Source: Aldrovandia affinis (taxonomy: Eukaryota; Chordata; Actinopteri; Notacanthiformes; Halosauridae). From it: DNA of 64,000 nucleotides. The stretch is from the NCBI GenBank assembly GCA_029706075.1, contig JAINUG010000213.1, forward strand, positions 384,616 through 448,615. The letters run 5' to 3'. A program made the translations under genes and the position numbers. This document shows, one piece after another, positions 55,601 to 64,000 of this stretch. The notes under the pieces were generated by a model. That model did not search any database. It saw only the letters and a list, made by a program, of their open reading frames with translations, and was not told the origin of the DNA. Within the stretch, counting starts at the first letter, position 1. Every line of letters begins with the position of its first letter.

Positions 55601-58600
55601 TCTTAACCGAGAACTTAAATACAGGGTCTTAACTTAAGTACATTGTATTCCGTACTTAGCGAGAATGCCTTCCAAAGAAATTTGAGTGAATTAATTTCTT
55701 CAGTATAACTTTGAGGAAGTCCAGAAGCATGGCCCAGGGCCAGGTGGCCAGCAGCGTGAGCTGAGATGAGCGTGTAGGTCCCGGGACACAGGAGGGGCAG
55801 CCCAGCGTGGGCGGGGCGGCCCGTGGTTTCGTACCATCGCGAGCCTGAGAGCTGGCAGTGTTCATTAGGCTCCAGTCCCTGTCTCTGTTTGCGTGGGACA
55901 GAGCGGCTCTGTGTTGGCCTGGCACCCGTGACCTAAGGGTGTCGGGGAGCGGGGATTGAGACCAAAGCCGTCTCGCAGCTTCAGTTTATTCTAATACGCT
56001 CAGTGAACGGGTCAGCAGCACATCGTCGCTCCGCCCAGATGATCTCATTTCGGTTAGCTAGTAGCACCACGGCCGTTTCCTTTGGCGGATAATAAAAAAG
56101 CGTGGGTTCGTCCCGCGTCGATTTATTTTTTTCAAAACACGTTGTACGCCGACCCGTTTACCAGATTCTCGGTGTGGGGTTTTATCCTGGCTTCCCCCCA
56201 ATAACGAGTCATGCTTGACTTTGCTTTGAACCCGTGGAGTGAGCTGGAATTATACTCTTGGGGGATCTTTGTGTTGGAACATTCCTGAGGCTTTGTTGCC
56301 GAAGCATGTTTGGGTATGTCCCAAAGCCTTTCTGTCCCGCCAGTAAACACAGAGTGACCCACTGACATTTGGGTGTTTGATTGTTTGGAGGAACAGAGTG
56401 CTTACAGTGCTGGCAGAAGGGGTACAACTGGGTTAGTTATCCCCACCCCATTGAACTCTACTGTACCACAAACATGTATTTAACCCACTAATTCAGGGGC
56501 TGGTAAAATGAGGCCTACCATTAAAACACAGCCTGGATTCAGGTTCGCATTCAGCCCTGCCACTAAACTGGTTTATTAAGGTGAAATATATATTTATTCT
56601 GTGTTTTAAGAACTTATATGTGAGGTATGTTTATGTCAATCGAGTAACGTGGTTGAATTTAGCCACCGGACAGCACTGTTTTCCAAACTTTTTAAAGTGA
56701 AAAATCGGAAGGTCGATGCCGTGCCATTTTGTCAAAGGTGGTTAGGCAGCAAAGTGATGCATGAATGGAGGACAGAACGCATAGGTCAAGGACAAGGGCT
56801 CTCATTGTGGTCCTGAAGAGTTAAGCTGTCGTGTCTGAGATGGCTTCACGCTAAACTGCTCATGCAGCGCAGGCTCGGTGTTCTATGGCAGCGGTACGGC
56901 GCACCCAGCTCGCACGACATTAGCGGCCTAACAAACGGATACAAACGGCTTAACTCCTCAGGACCACAGGGAATGTCTTTGTCCTTGGGGCTTTATAGCC
57001 TATTAAGTTGAAAATTGGCATATTGCAAAATGGCGTTCTTTTGTGACGACAGATTCACTTTTTTACATTTTTTGTGCAGCCCGGCCTCCGTGCTGGTTTA
57101 AAGGGACCACAGGCTCTGTTCCCAGTTGTGGTGCAGTAATTGATCAAGTCACATGATAGGATAAACAGTGTGTTCTATAAGTTGTAAAGCACAGTTCACA
57201 GTGTATAATTAAAGACCGATCATGCAGTCATTTCTCTGGGAAGCACATTCTCTCTTTATAAGAATCCCGAAAGCCTTCGAGCAGTAAGGACCGTAAGCAG
57301 TAGTGGTGCCGTAGGCCCAAACCTGACCTGTGTGTCACACAGGTGCGATTTCTGTCTGAACCCTGAGCACCTATCAGCTCCCAGCACACCTGCGGTCTCT
57401 CCTGTCCTGGTGGTAAAAAGGAAAAGGACGCCTGTCTTCACTCAGAGTCGTGGAGAACCTCGTAACCAGATTATGTTGTTCAGGAGAAGGCAGGTGATCA
57501 CATGCTCTGTGTGTTACAGCACTGTGTCTGGAGGGGCTGACAGAGCCTTGGCCTGGCTGTGCAAGGGTAGCTGAGGAGAGCACAGAATGCAGAGCGTTTC
57601 CGGCTGTGGTGGTTTTAAATTCTGCTCACTCTGATGACCTCAGGCTTACGAAGCACCGCACCTCAGCAGAGTAGCAGAATGTGCCACTCTGGCGTTCTGA
57701 CGCTCATTTTATTATTGATATGCTAAGGTTTTGGCGTGCAGCCAAAGGGATTGTTGGTGTGTTTGTTGTGTTGTTGTTTGTATAATTTATTGGTTTTGTT
57801 GCGTGTCCCGCGGTCCATGTGGGTGTGTTGTTGGTGGGCCGTGGTGCTGTGGTGAAAACAGGCTTGGTTGTTCGTGCCGGCCAGATTCATTATTTATCGT
57901 TTAGCATTTTAAAAAATGTTAAACCTCTTACAGGCCAATAGGGAATGGATATTTCTCCTGTTTAACTTCTTTTTTTGAATGGATTTTAATGGTTTATGTT
58001 TATGTACAGTATATTGGGTATGCCCCACCAACCTGGTCGGTTGGCATACCTGTCATGACGATGTATAAATGTGCCTAATATACACTGATATACTGTATAT
58101 ACTTAATATATACTTTTATAATATACACCTATACTTATAATATATACTTTTTAAAATGACTTATAAAGGTCATTAAATAAATAAATCATGCTCTATTTAC
58201 AAGTAGGCCTACTTGCATTTGAATTAGAATTTTTTTTTTTTATAAAAAAATAAAATTTTAAAAAAAAATAAATAAATAAATACAGACACAAGTTTTTTTT
58301 CCACAATAAAGCAAAAAAACTTTTTGTTTATGAAACTAATAAAAAATATGGAACAAATTTTGTGTGATTTTTGTATGTGTAACATACAAATTAGCAATTT
58401 TGCATGTGCTGTAGGAGGTGAGGAAAGTGTTCTTTTGTGACTCCATTTGTGCGCGTGATGTTTGTGCTGCAGGTTCGAGCGGTTTGAAGTTGTGGCCGTC
58501 TTCGCCTCCACTATGCTGGTCCAGCTGGGAGCCCTCTTTATCCTCAAGTCAAGGTATCAACCCCCCCCCCCCCGCACATATATCCAGCGCTCAGCTTTGG

Positions 58601-61188
58601 CTCTTTCACCAGTGTGTAAAAGCAGGCACATGGGTATTTGAAGGTGGTTAAAGCATCATGCAACAGCATGGCACTCTGGGAGTCGCAGAGAGGGGTTAGG
58701 TCTTGGTCAGTTGGCAGGCAGGGAGCCATCGCCTCGCCTCCCCGCGCCACCCCCACCAACCTTACAGATCCAGATGGGCTGCCAGGAGGGGTGATGTTCA
58801 GTACCAAGCTCATCACACCAGGTGGGGTTGGCAGGCCTTTGTAGTAAAATACAAACTCTGGTGTACAAACCCTAAACATACGGCAGCCATTTTGATTTTG
58901 GTCTAGGTGTGTCATTTCATTGAATCTGGGATAGATTTCTTTCCTACTGTTTATAAATTAGGGAAATTATCACAATGTTATTATATTCTATTATTATAAT
59001 AACATTGTACACACAAACAGCTCATATTAATAGCATCGCACCATAGTTTTCCAGTTTTTTGCAAATTTGCTCAATTGATGTTTTTTTGATACACTCTGAA
59101 AAATGGCCATGGTGCAGTGCTGTGTGAGAACCTTTTTGTAAATGGTGCTATTCAAAAACATAAATACATAAATAGCATAATAGACAAGGTAGATACCGAG
59201 TGAATCAGAAGGCATATTCATACAGATTGTCTGTATATCATTACATACAAATATAAATATTTTAATATGAACTCGAGTAGACTTTTTCCCACTTTCTGTT
59301 TGTTTGGCATGGATCCTGTCTGCCGTGCTGCATTCAGGCCTAGCGGCCATTTTCTGCCCATTAGCACCCAGCATGCACCATTACCGTCCCCATGTGTGTC
59401 TGCTCACATATGGTGAGGCTTCGCCACGTCTTCCACGGGTCAAACCCCGACCCCTCCCCCCTCCCGCTGCTGCTGCGGCCACCCACCCAGCCGTCCTCTG
59501 GGCGAGCTCAGCACAGCAGTCGCTTTGACGACATCAGAGTGGTCGCTTTGGCAACAGGACTGATCCAGGTTTCCCTCCTTCCCCCCGCTGGCCATGCTAG
59601 TCAGGGATTGGCTCTGTCTCTACTTTCACTCCACCCAGGGAGTTTCGAGCTACCCCCTGTCTGACCCCCCTTCTCTCTCCCCCAGCTCCAGGTCCCAACC
59701 CCACACTTAGACCAGATTAGCCACTTTGGGACCCTGAAATAAGACGTGATGCTCAGCCTAAAACGCTGGCTGGAGTCGGCGGTCACCTTTCCCTCGCGTT
59801 ACACAAACAACGTAATGAACGAGTTCACATTCCTTTCCTTTAAGAAGACGGTCCGTGGGGCAGTCAGGCTGTTTCAGGGTTAAATCTTAATCGGTTTTTT
59901 TGTTTGTTTTTTTCCAGCGTGGAGCGGTTTGTGGATCAGCCAGAGGTCCATACGTAAGTATGCCCTGATCACTGGCCTTCCTTCAGCAGCCCGTGGGAGC
60001 TCACACACACACACACACACACGGTGGTTCTCTCCTGACAGCTGCGTCGATCCAACTGTCCTTAGTCCTTCTCTATAATTAAAATCAACTGCCACATGCC
60101 AACATCCCTGCTCCTCCCCATGTGCCCTGAGACAATGAGAGTGCTCTGATTCATCGCTCCTGAGTAAACCAGCAGCCCTTTGAGTGTTCAGATTGCCAAA
60201 AGGCAATTTTCTTCAAACTATTCTGCGTCTTTCTTCATACCATGCCAGACTGTCATTAGAAAACAAAGATTAATTGTTTCACAAGAGCAAGGCATACTTA
60301 AAGCTCTTTCTTTGAGTTTGAATGCTCTATGGCTCAAGGGAAAAATGTCATCTTGAGTGGGTTACTTTGTTACTTACACAGCGGGTATACTGTACAAAAT
60401 AATGGAAGTACCAAACAATATATGAATATTTATCAACTAATAAGGAGTTGGGTCGCCCCATTTCCATCAGAACAGCGTCAGTCCTTCTTGGAATGCTGCT
60501 ATACAAGTTTTGAACTGTTTCTAGTGGGATATTGGGCCATTTTTCAAGAAGGAATGGCCCCAGTTCTTTGAGAGCTGAAGGTGATGGAAATCTACTCCTC
60601 ACTCTGTGTTCCAGAATTTAACATAAATGTTTAATGATGTTTAGATCTGGTGATTGAGGAGGCCTTGACTTCATTCTGTTGTTCATGAAACCACTCTTGA
60701 ATCTATTTAGCAGTGTGTATGGGAGCGTTGTTGTCTTGGAATTTGGGAACATCTTGAGGAAACAACGTTTGCAACATAAAGTCACCTAAAATGGCTTCAT
60801 ATTCCTTGGCCAGAATTCTACCATGCAGAGTAATAATTGGACCCAATGACTCCCACAAGATGGCTACCCATACCATAACAGATCCACCACAATGTTTAAC
60901 AGTTGGGAACAGGCAATATGGGTTGATGGTTTCCTTTGGCTTTCTCCAAACATAAACCCATCCAGATGTAGGAAAAAGAGTAAAAGACAATTCAGACCAC
61001 ATTACTTTATTCCACTGTTCAGGTTTTGTGCTCATCACACCTGGTTATGCGTGTTGGTGAGGCCAGTGCTGAACTGTTGTGTTCTTCCTGTAGGGGGCGC
61101 CTGTTGGTTGGGACCTTTGTGGCTCTCTTCTTTAACCTGCTGACACTGCTGTCTGTGAAGAACAAGCCCTTTGCTCACGTGTCGGAAG
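28403..61188 (+). CDS. slc30a6: Zinc transporter 6 (ZnT6), 5' part; gene continues past the right edge
   Basis: CDF-family membrane protein. ZnT6 pairs with ZnT5 in the early secretory pathway and helps supply zinc to enzymes such as alkaline phosphatases. Coding exons: 28403-28640, 30157-30203, 34727-34813, 37692-37776, 53460-53502, 53607-53672, 58473-58553, 59918-59953, 61094-61188. All introns are GT-AG and phases agree. Visible membrane segments: TM1 in exon 4 (WKILLFGGLNLICIGCLLMW), TM2 in exons 5-6, TM3 in exon 7, TM4 in exon 9. TM2 reads LTIFD where active ZnTs have HxxxD, the known loss that makes ZnT6 a non-transporting partner. TM5, TM6 and the C-terminal domain must lie beyond 64000. 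The first two exons predict an unusual N-terminal extension. Confidence 0.93.
29019..29170 (+). mobile_element. tRNA-derived SINE, TGGCTCAGT-head subfamily
   Basis: Head GTGGCTCAGTAGGTGGAGCA, B box GGTTCGATTCC, and the HE1-type tail with a small insertion (TCGCTGTTGGATAAAAGCG). It lies in slc30a6 intron 1, sense. Confidence 0.87.
30157..30203 (+). CDS. slc30a6: slc30a6 predicted exon 2
   Basis: 47 nt encoding DFPVYRRKQETDTYVL after joining to exon 1. Acceptor CTGCAG, donor TTG|GTAAGC. The small size and perfect phase on both sides support it. Confidence 0.7.
30204..31489. other. slc30a6 intron 2, left part
   Basis: No exon or clear repeat is seen. CCACTAGATGGCAG at 30702-30715 resembles a CTCF core. 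Confidence 0.4.
31490..31960 (-). pseudogene. CR1/L2-type LINE ORF2 3' end
   Basis: The minus frame reads DLIEVFKFLKGISKVNY, SRTRGHRSKLVKGKFRTDIM, and then the CLEQLA.. and SLD end. This is the conserved RG-DLIEV...SRTRGHxxKL...FRTDIRK region at the C terminus of CR1/L2 LINEs. It contains stops and frameshifts. Confidence 0.85.
32247..32273. repeat. (GTT)n microsatellite
   Basis: About nine GTT units in slc30a6 intron 2, followed by three ATATTTA-like units. Confidence 0.9.
32496..33591. repeat. Tandem duplication, two ~547-bp copies
   Basis: 32496-33043 and 33045-33591 are nearly identical: one substitution (GGGTCGG against GGGTTGG) and a one-base T-run difference were noticed. Both copies start with the same T-rich tract CATTTTTTTATTTTATTTTT. 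A related tract begins the SINE tail at 33745, so the duplication may have arisen by exchange between such tracts. It lies in slc30a6 intron 2 and contains no known exon. Confidence 0.93.
33745..34130 (-). mobile_element. tRNA-derived SINE, full length, second head type
   Basis: On the minus strand: head GCGTAGCAGTCTACCGTGTC, B box GGTTCGAAACTC, and a long body. The tail is AACCAAATTGGGAGAAAAAC-like, next to a T-rich (A-rich on minus) end. Related to the copy at 7560. Confidence 0.75.
34727..34813 (+). CDS. slc30a6: slc30a6 exon 3
   Basis: 29 codons, phase 0 at both ends (GTIHPFRKTQRSFFGK to ASDRR). This is the conserved cytosolic start of ZnT6. The mammalian start Met would be the codon just before the first Gly. 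Confidence 0.95.
34814..35544. other. slc30a6 intron 3, left part
   Basis: Nothing is recognised apart from a short triplicated GGTGGTTCTGAGTTCC-type repeat at about 35492-35540. Confidence 0.4.
35550..35697 (-). mobile_element. tRNA-derived SINE, TGGCTCAGT-head subfamily, tail-damaged
   Basis: The head complement CCAACTGAGCCACAGAG is intact. The tail stem-loop is partly deleted (GAGACGCTTTTGGTTCGACT). Confidence 0.8.
36585..36965 (+). pseudogene. Tc1-like element, 5' transposase part
   Basis: Broken plus-strand frames contain DFERGVIVGQLNLL and RATAVQQTAAFNL-like wording, the N-terminal helix-turn-helix region of Tc1-like transposases. It lies in slc30a6 intron 3. No DDE domain follows. 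Confidence 0.6.
37128..37560 (+). mobile_element. Old, interrupted HE1-type SINE
   Basis: Head GGTGTAGTGGTTAGGGAACT, then CTGTACCCTTGAGCAAAGGC and CCAGTAAAATATTTGGC, and a decayed tail (GGATAAAAGTGTCTACTGAA). Extra sequence splits the head from the body. It ends about 130 bp before slc30a6 exon 4. Confidence 0.65.
37692..37776 (+). CDS. slc30a6: slc30a6 exon 4 (TM1)
   Basis: SWKILLFGGLNLICIGCLLM through STNSM plus one base. The donor ATGG|GTGAGT runs directly into a minisatellite made of similar sequence. Confidence 0.95.
37777..38650. repeat. Minisatellite of splice-donor-like units in slc30a6 intron 4
   Basis: About 860 bp of 20-24-bp units of the form TCTGGGGTGAGTGTCTGTGT, with variants GGGGTTAGTG, GGAGTTATTG and extra CTCTC. 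I count about 20 copies of GGGTGAGT after the real donor. The array begins at the donor of exon 4. A 180-codon minus-strand frame across it is a repeat artefact. Confidence 0.95.
38651..38930 (-). mobile_element. tRNA-derived SINE with AAATTGG-type family body (copy 3, 3'-truncated)
   Basis: Head GTGGTTTCAACGTCCGACGC and B box region GGTCCGATTCC on the minus strand, with the same body as 10365 and 12684. Its truncated 3' end meets the minisatellite directly. Confidence 0.83.
38931..41032. other. slc30a6 intron 4, GC-richer segment
   Basis: No exon is recognised. CpG is frequent at 39240-39720 and 40680-40920. A strong CTCF-like core CCACTAGGAGGCGCTGG lies at 40045-40061. Overlapping open frames on both strands carry no domain. 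Confidence 0.4.
41033..41238 (+). mobile_element. HE1-type SINE
   Basis: GCAGTGTAGTGTAATGGTTA head, B box GGTTCAATTCC, full body, tail AAGTCGCTCTGGATAAGAGC and a poly(A) run of about 15. Confidence 0.92.
41239..43551. other. slc30a6 intron 4, nothing recognised
   Basis: No exon or named repeat seen. A short (AT)n and a CCCCCCCC run occur at about 42900-42960. Confidence 0.35.
43552..44302. mobile_element. Degenerate hAT-like element
   Basis: It begins CAGTGTTCATTTCGTCAACT and ends in an approximate inverse (GGCAAAATGAACTGACTG). Inside are repeated GACTAAAAT words on both sides. I could not confirm a target duplication and saw no transposase frame. Confidence 0.5.
44648..45097. mobile_element. 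Nonautonomous hAT element with 8-bp target duplication
   Basis: Terminal inverted repeats CAGTGGTCCCCAACC and the inverse of GGTTGGGGACCCCTG (one mismatch in 15). It is flanked by GTCTAAGG on both sides (44640-44647 and 45098-45105). Near each end is the wording CACGGACC/CGGACCGGT. 450 bp, no transposase. Confidence 0.93.
45120..45800. other. CpG-dense segment in slc30a6 intron 4
   Basis: High GC and frequent CpG (for example GCGCGGCTCCTCCGCC-type runs at 45276-45330 and CGAGCGAGCGAGC at 45740). It could be an intronic CpG island or an unannotated promoter. No spliced coding exon was recognised. Confidence 0.45.
46270..46490 (+). mobile_element. Retroelement 3' end with TTCTGA repeat tail
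   Basis: An AT-rich stretch ends in CAATTAAAGTTTTTCTGATT and several TTCTGA units (about 46458-46484). A short repeated tail of this type is common at the 3' end of fish non-LTR elements. No coding part remains. Confidence 0.5.
46651..46688. repeat. (TA)n microsatellite
   Basis: About 19 TA units. Confidence 0.95.
46900..47030. mobile_element. Dispersed-repeat fragment
   Basis: TATTTAGATCCCAATTAGCT, then CTTCCTGGCGGCC, resembles the end of a repeat common in fish genomes. The class is not identified. Confidence 0.35.
47031..50739. other. slc30a6 intron 4, mostly unique sequence
   Basis: No exon recognised. 48880-49200 is CpG-rich and has a 148-codon frame (from 48747) with no domain. The rest is AT-rich. 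Confidence 0.35.
50740..51180 (+). mobile_element. SINE (family of 54690) interrupted by a hAT element
   Basis: The outer parts match the SINE: head GGGTGTCTCATCTCGTTTAG, then GCACATGAAGTGC, and after the insertion GGACTGCGGAGTGAAAAGAA and GCACTCTTCCAACGAG. The hAT element sits at 50865-51079. Confidence 0.7.
50865..51079. mobile_element. Short hAT element nested in a SINE
   Basis: 215 bp, flanked by AGCTCAGC on both sides (50857-50864 and 51080-51087). Ends CAGTGGCGGGCCCAG and the inverse CTGGACACGCCCTTG are imperfect terminal inverted repeats. No coding capacity. Confidence 0.87.
52093..52312 (+). mobile_element. HE1-type SINE
   Basis: GCAGAGTTAGCATAATGGTT head, B box GGTTCGATCCC, body and tail, complete. 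It closely resembles the copy at 63628, and differs in the head from 41033 and 62996. Confidence 0.92.
52313..53459. other. slc30a6 intron 4, right end
   Basis: An (AAT)n microsatellite at 52326-52349, otherwise nothing recognised. The exon 5 acceptor has the T-rich tract TTTATTTCCTTTTCATTTCAG. Confidence 0.4.
53460..53502 (+). CDS. slc30a6: slc30a6 exon 5 (TM2, first part)
   Basis: 43 nt encoding ALTAYSYLTIFDLF. LTIFD replaces the zinc-binding HxxxD. It follows a 15.7-kb intron and precedes a 104-bp one. Confidence 0.95.
53607..53672 (+). CDS. slc30a6: slc30a6 exon 6 (TM2 end and loop)
   Basis: 66 nt encoding SLITCFISSWVAMKKPSAMY then SFG. Acceptor CTGCAG, donor GG|GTGAGT. Confidence 0.95.
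53750..54560. other. slc30a6 intron 6, left part
   Basis: At 53766 TAGGGCTGTCACACTATA with TTGAATATCGAATC resembles the end of a fish DNA transposon, class unsure. An (ATT)n tract lies at 54297-54318. No exon. Confidence 0.35.
54690..55135 (-). mobile_element. Long tRNA-derived SINE, full length
   Basis: Minus strand: head CCGGGTAGCTCATTCTGTTA, B-box-like GGTATCGTATCC, a body of about 300 bp, and the tail complement of CTCCCAATGTGGAATGCCCA. Relatives at 24920, 50740 and 22661. The same CCAAATTGGGAG-like tail is seen in other SINE families here. Confidence 0.75.
55468..55606. mobile_element. Fold-back element with 50-bp arms
   Basis: Arms 55468-55517 and 55557-55606 are inverted copies (TTTCCCAGGGTAAATAAAAG core) with a single mismatch seen. 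The 39-bp loop contains AACAGGGGGCGCCG, close to a CTCF core. Located in slc30a6 intron 6. Confidence 0.88.
55607..58472. other. slc30a6 intron 6, right part
   Basis: No exon or strong repeat recognised. An A/T-only stretch lies at 58228-58320. Confidence 0.35.
58473..58553 (+). CDS. slc30a6: slc30a6 exon 7 (TM3)
   Basis: 81 nt encoding FERFEVVAVFASTMLVQLGA then LFILKS. Acceptor CTGCAG, donor AAG|GTATCA, followed closely by a C run. Confidence 0.95.
59918..59953 (+). CDS. slc30a6: slc30a6 exon 8
   Basis: 36 nt encoding SVERFVDQPEVHT (shared codons at both ends). Acceptor TTTCCAG after a T-rich tract, donor CATAC|GTAAGT. Confidence 0.95.
60345..61040 (-). pseudogene. Tc1-like transposase remnant in slc30a6 intron 8
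   Basis: The minus frame reads WNKVMWSELSFTLFPTSG (first catalytic block), GGSVMVWVAI, and KFQDNNAPIHTAK (second block). The C-terminal part at 60348-60602 is in another frame, with stops. Antisense to slc30a6, ending about 55 bp from exon 9. Confidence 0.87.
61094..61188 (+). CDS. slc30a6: slc30a6 exon 9 (TM4), last exon in window
   Basis: 95 nt encoding GRLLVGTFVALFFNLLTLLS through PFAHVSE plus one base. The acceptor CCTGTAG lies about 55 bp after a Tc1 remnant. The next exon, expected to encode an AASTSW-like start, was not found up to 64000. Confidence 0.95.
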
Positions 61189-62345
61189 GTAGGAGAATTT
61201 CACCCCTCCGTTGCCTCGGTTTTACTGTACCCTACTCTCCAGCCTCCATCGACCGGTTTTCCCGGAATAAGCATTGAAAGGAGGCTGCCACTCCAAATTC
61301 ATGTTTTTAAATATTTATCAAGTCCTCACATGGCACAGTTGAGCTCCCCGAACCCTAGCATCAACCTCCAGCTGACGATGCAAGGCCTCATTATCAGACA
61401 GGACAGGAGAACACTGGATCCTGTCTGAAAAAGAGCACCTTTTGCCTCAGTCTCCCAAGTTTATGAACAAATACAAACTGCACATTGATACACTCACAAT
61501 ATGTTTTTGTCATGATTTTGCATTGTGCATGTATGCGCCTGATACATATACTTACACCATCAGACTGTCATAACTGGCCTTTGACCTTGAAGTGCTCCTT
61601 TAAACCTGTAAACAAATCAAAATCATTTTCGTTAAAGTCGCCTGTGTTCCTGCATGCTGACCTGCATGCATTATTTACTCTGTCTCCTTCCGTACTACCA
61701 AAACAATCGTGCGCCAGCACATTGGCAGAAAGTAATAAATAATAATTGAAACATCAATAATAAAGCACCCTCACTCATCCAACATTATGTAGTGCCACCA
61801 CAGGCAGAAAATGCAATACTGCATATGGCCACCAGAGGTCTGAAAGCTGTTGCCTCATTGTGTTGAATGCACTGCTGGGGTTGGTGCAAATCCCTCAGTG
61901 TTAACTCAATGATTAAATCTAATTGTCTGTTGGAGCAAGGCATTGAAATTTCAACATTTAATGTAGTAAATGAGTGATTTACGTCAGCTTCTGTGTATTT
62001 TATATGGAGGAGAATGGCTGTGAAGGCCTGGTTGCGCACACACAGCGGATGTGCGTTGCTTATCTGGATCAGTGGGACAGAAGGGTTACAGAGAGTGCTG
62101 TGGGACACCTCTCGCTCTGAGGTAGCCCTGCTGGCTGCGTCTGCAGTGTGACGCAGGACCCCATGCGGACAGGACCTGGATTACTGCAGATTAACAGCCG
62201 CTCCACGGGCCTGGGGTGCAAGTGAGCACTGAGAGCCAAACCCGCAGGAGTGAAGCTACAGTCACCATCCTCAAACTGTCCTCAAACCGTCCTCAAACAG
62301 TCCACAATCCATCCTCAAACGTCCTCAAACCCACAAAGGTGCCAG
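61189..62345. other. slc30a6 intron 9, left part
   Basis: No further exon is recognised. A short CCTCAAAC/GTCCTCAAAC repeat occurs at 62268-62333. Confidence 0.4.
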
Positions 62346-62540
62346 AAGCATTCAGCATATTGATCAGAATCATTTCTGTTTGAAGCATTCAACATATTGA
62401 TCAGAATCATTTCTGTTTGAAGCATTCAGCATATTGATCAGAATCATTTCTGTTGAAGCATTCAGCATATTGATCAATCAGAATCATTTCTGTTGAAGCA
62501 TTCAGCATATTGATCAGAATCTCATTCTGCGTTCTGTTTC
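62346..62540. repeat. 37-bp tandem repeat
   Basis: Five units starting GAAGCATTCAGCATATTGAT at about 62346, 62383, 62420, 62456 and 62496. The fourth has a 4-bp insertion and the fifth is diverged. Confidence 0.92.
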
Positions 62541-62995
62541 CCTCGCATACGGGCGGATTCTTTGCCAGGTTTATTTTTTGGGACAGGCAGTCTTCCTGTG
62601 CACTCGCCTTTTTTCTTCTTTTAATTTTGTCATTTTTACTTCATTTAACCAGTTAGTTTTACTTATAATTCAGTTCTCATTTGCAGCGCTGACCAGGGGA
62701 ATGTCAGTGGGTCGGGAGTACAGTCTCAGACAGCGCTGGTTTCTGTGGCTCCTTACTGTACGCGACCAGCACAGTCAGCGTGGGACACGGGCTTTGCTAC
62801 TGCATGCAAGATGGAGAAAAACATGTGAACTGAAAGCTATAAGAGAAATGAATGCCACAAGTGGACATGTGTGTGTGCGTGTGTGCGTGTGTGTGTAGGG
62901 TGGGGGGAGGTGCGTTTAGGTGTTGTATGTGCCGTGTTCTCTCTGCTGTTTTACGATTCATTCTTTTTCATCCTTTTCAAACCAGAAGGTCAGTG

Positions 62996-63215
62996 GGCGG
63001 CAGTGTAGTGTAATGGTTAGGGGAGCTGGACTTGTAACTCAGAGGTTGCTGGTTCAATTCCCAGGTGGGAGCACTGCCGTTGTATCCTTGAGCTAAAGGT
63101 ACTTAACCTGAATTGCTTCAGTAAAATATCCAGCTGTATAAATGGATTGTATGTAAAGAAATGTAAGTCGCTTTACTCTGGATAAGAGCATCTGCTAAAT
63201 GCCTGAAATGCAAAT
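62996..63215 (+). mobile_element. HE1-type SINE
   Basis: GGCAGTGTAGTGTAATGGTT head, B box GGTTCAATTCC, body and tail. The tail has a small insertion (GTCGCTTTACTCTGGATAAG). Confidence 0.92.
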
Positions 63216-63627
63216 GCAGTGGCCCACCTTAAAGTGTGTAATTGGATGGAGCTATCATGTTGTTAACCTCTTCAGAGGAGTGGAGTGTGGGATTAGTGTG
63301 GCATACCGTTGTCTAGCCTCAGATTTGGAATGAATTCATCTGCCAGTGGATGAATTAACTACAGATTCTGCCAAGGGCCTACTCAATCTCAGGTGCACTT
63401 CTGTTCATCTTGGTCCATCACACAAAACACAGCTAAATTCAGCTACGCTCTTTATAGGTTAGGAGAAGTCCCTCATTGGCTGTGCCTGGATGCTCTCTGA
63501 ATCACCCTCCACCTCCTGACCTGTCTCGTGTGAGGTTAGAGATTAGTGCACTGATGAGTTGCATGGGCTGATCCCCATTATCAGTATTGCCATAAGCAAC
63601 ATGGGGCTGTGCTCAAGGTAACTATGG

Positions 63628-63855
63628 GCGGCAGTGTTAGCATAATGGTTAAGGAACTGGGCTTGTAACGCAAAGGTTTCAGGTTCGATCCCAGGTGGGG
63701 CACTGCCGTTGTACCCTTGAGCAAGGTACTTAACCTGAATTGCTTCAGTAAAATATCCAGCTGTATAAATGGATTGTATGTAAAGAAATGTGAAACTGTA
63801 AGTCGCTCTGGATAAGAGCGTCTGCTAAATGCCTGTAATGTAAAAATGTAATGTA
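63628..63855 (+). mobile_element. HE1-type SINE
   Basis: GGCAGTGTTAGCATAATGGT head, B box GGTTCGATCCC, complete body and tail ending in TGTAATGTAA-type short repeats. Together with 62996 it sits in slc30a6 intron 9, same orientation as the gene. Confidence 0.93.
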
Positions 63856-64000
63856 ACTTGTAGCCTGGGAGCCAGGCCTGTGTTTTGTTAGCATTGCTAA
63901 GTACCCACTAGGTCTGGAAGTACTCTTTTTGCTCTCATTGAAACCCATTGTAAACGGCAATATTTGCCCCAAAAAATGGTTGGTTGACGAGTATAATTCT

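Noticed and set aside
62346..62540. CRISPR-like array
   Set aside because: The units are head-to-tail tandem repeats with no unique spacers, in a vertebrate intron.
62686..62780. Possible tenth slc30a6 exon after TTTGCAG at 62679-62685
   Set aside because: The sequence after the AG does not encode the expected AASTSW-like start of TM5 in any frame.

Overview
This window is vertebrate nuclear DNA from a ray-finned fish. It has spliced genes with GT-AG introns, long introns, and a dense load of fish-type mobile elements: HE1-type and V-SINE tRNA-derived SINEs, Tc1-like and hAT DNA transposons, CR1/L2 LINE scraps, and microsatellites. There is no bacterial-style gene organisation. The exact species cannot be read from the sequence. 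The repeat mix would suit an early-branching teleost, but that is a guess.

Two genes can be reconstructed exon by exon, with reading phases that agree at every junction. (1) A complete sult6b1-like cytosolic sulfotransferase lies on the minus strand (12,017-20,918; seven coding exons, 903 nt, 300 aa). (2) The 5' two-thirds of slc30a6 (zinc transporter ZnT6) lies on the plus strand from 28,403. Nine coding exons are inside the window, up to 61,188, and the gene runs off the right edge. The genes are divergently transcribed, about 7.5 kb apart. They do not share a pathway: one adds sulfate to small molecules in the cytosol, the other is the partner subunit of ZnT5 in the early secretory pathway.

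Layout. 1-12,000: intergenic, with tandem repeats, a possible 7SL-derived fragment, SINEs, Tc1 pieces and LINE pieces. 12,017-20,918: sult6b1, with SINEs, two fold-back elements, and a LINE ORF1 fragment in its introns. 21,000-28,400: divergent intergenic region with a V-SINE, a double-ended Tc1 derivative, a DIRS-like gag remnant, and a miniature LTR retrotransposon inside that remnant. 28,403-64,000: slc30a6, whose 15.7-kb intron 4 holds most of the right half of the window.

The strongest unusual object is the 424-bp element at 25,974-26,397. It has two ~170-bp terminal repeats (TG...CA, 4-bp target duplication), an 18-nt primer-binding site matching tRNA-His, and a polypurine tract, with only 81 bp between the repeats. 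Each repeat also carries tRNA-like A and B boxes, so it resembles a TRIM with a possible RNA polymerase III promoter. Second is a minisatellite of about 860 bp that starts at the splice donor of slc30a6 exon 4 and contains about 20 copies of a donor-like GGGTGAGT motif. Identifications rest on reading motifs and alignments by eye; no database search was possible.
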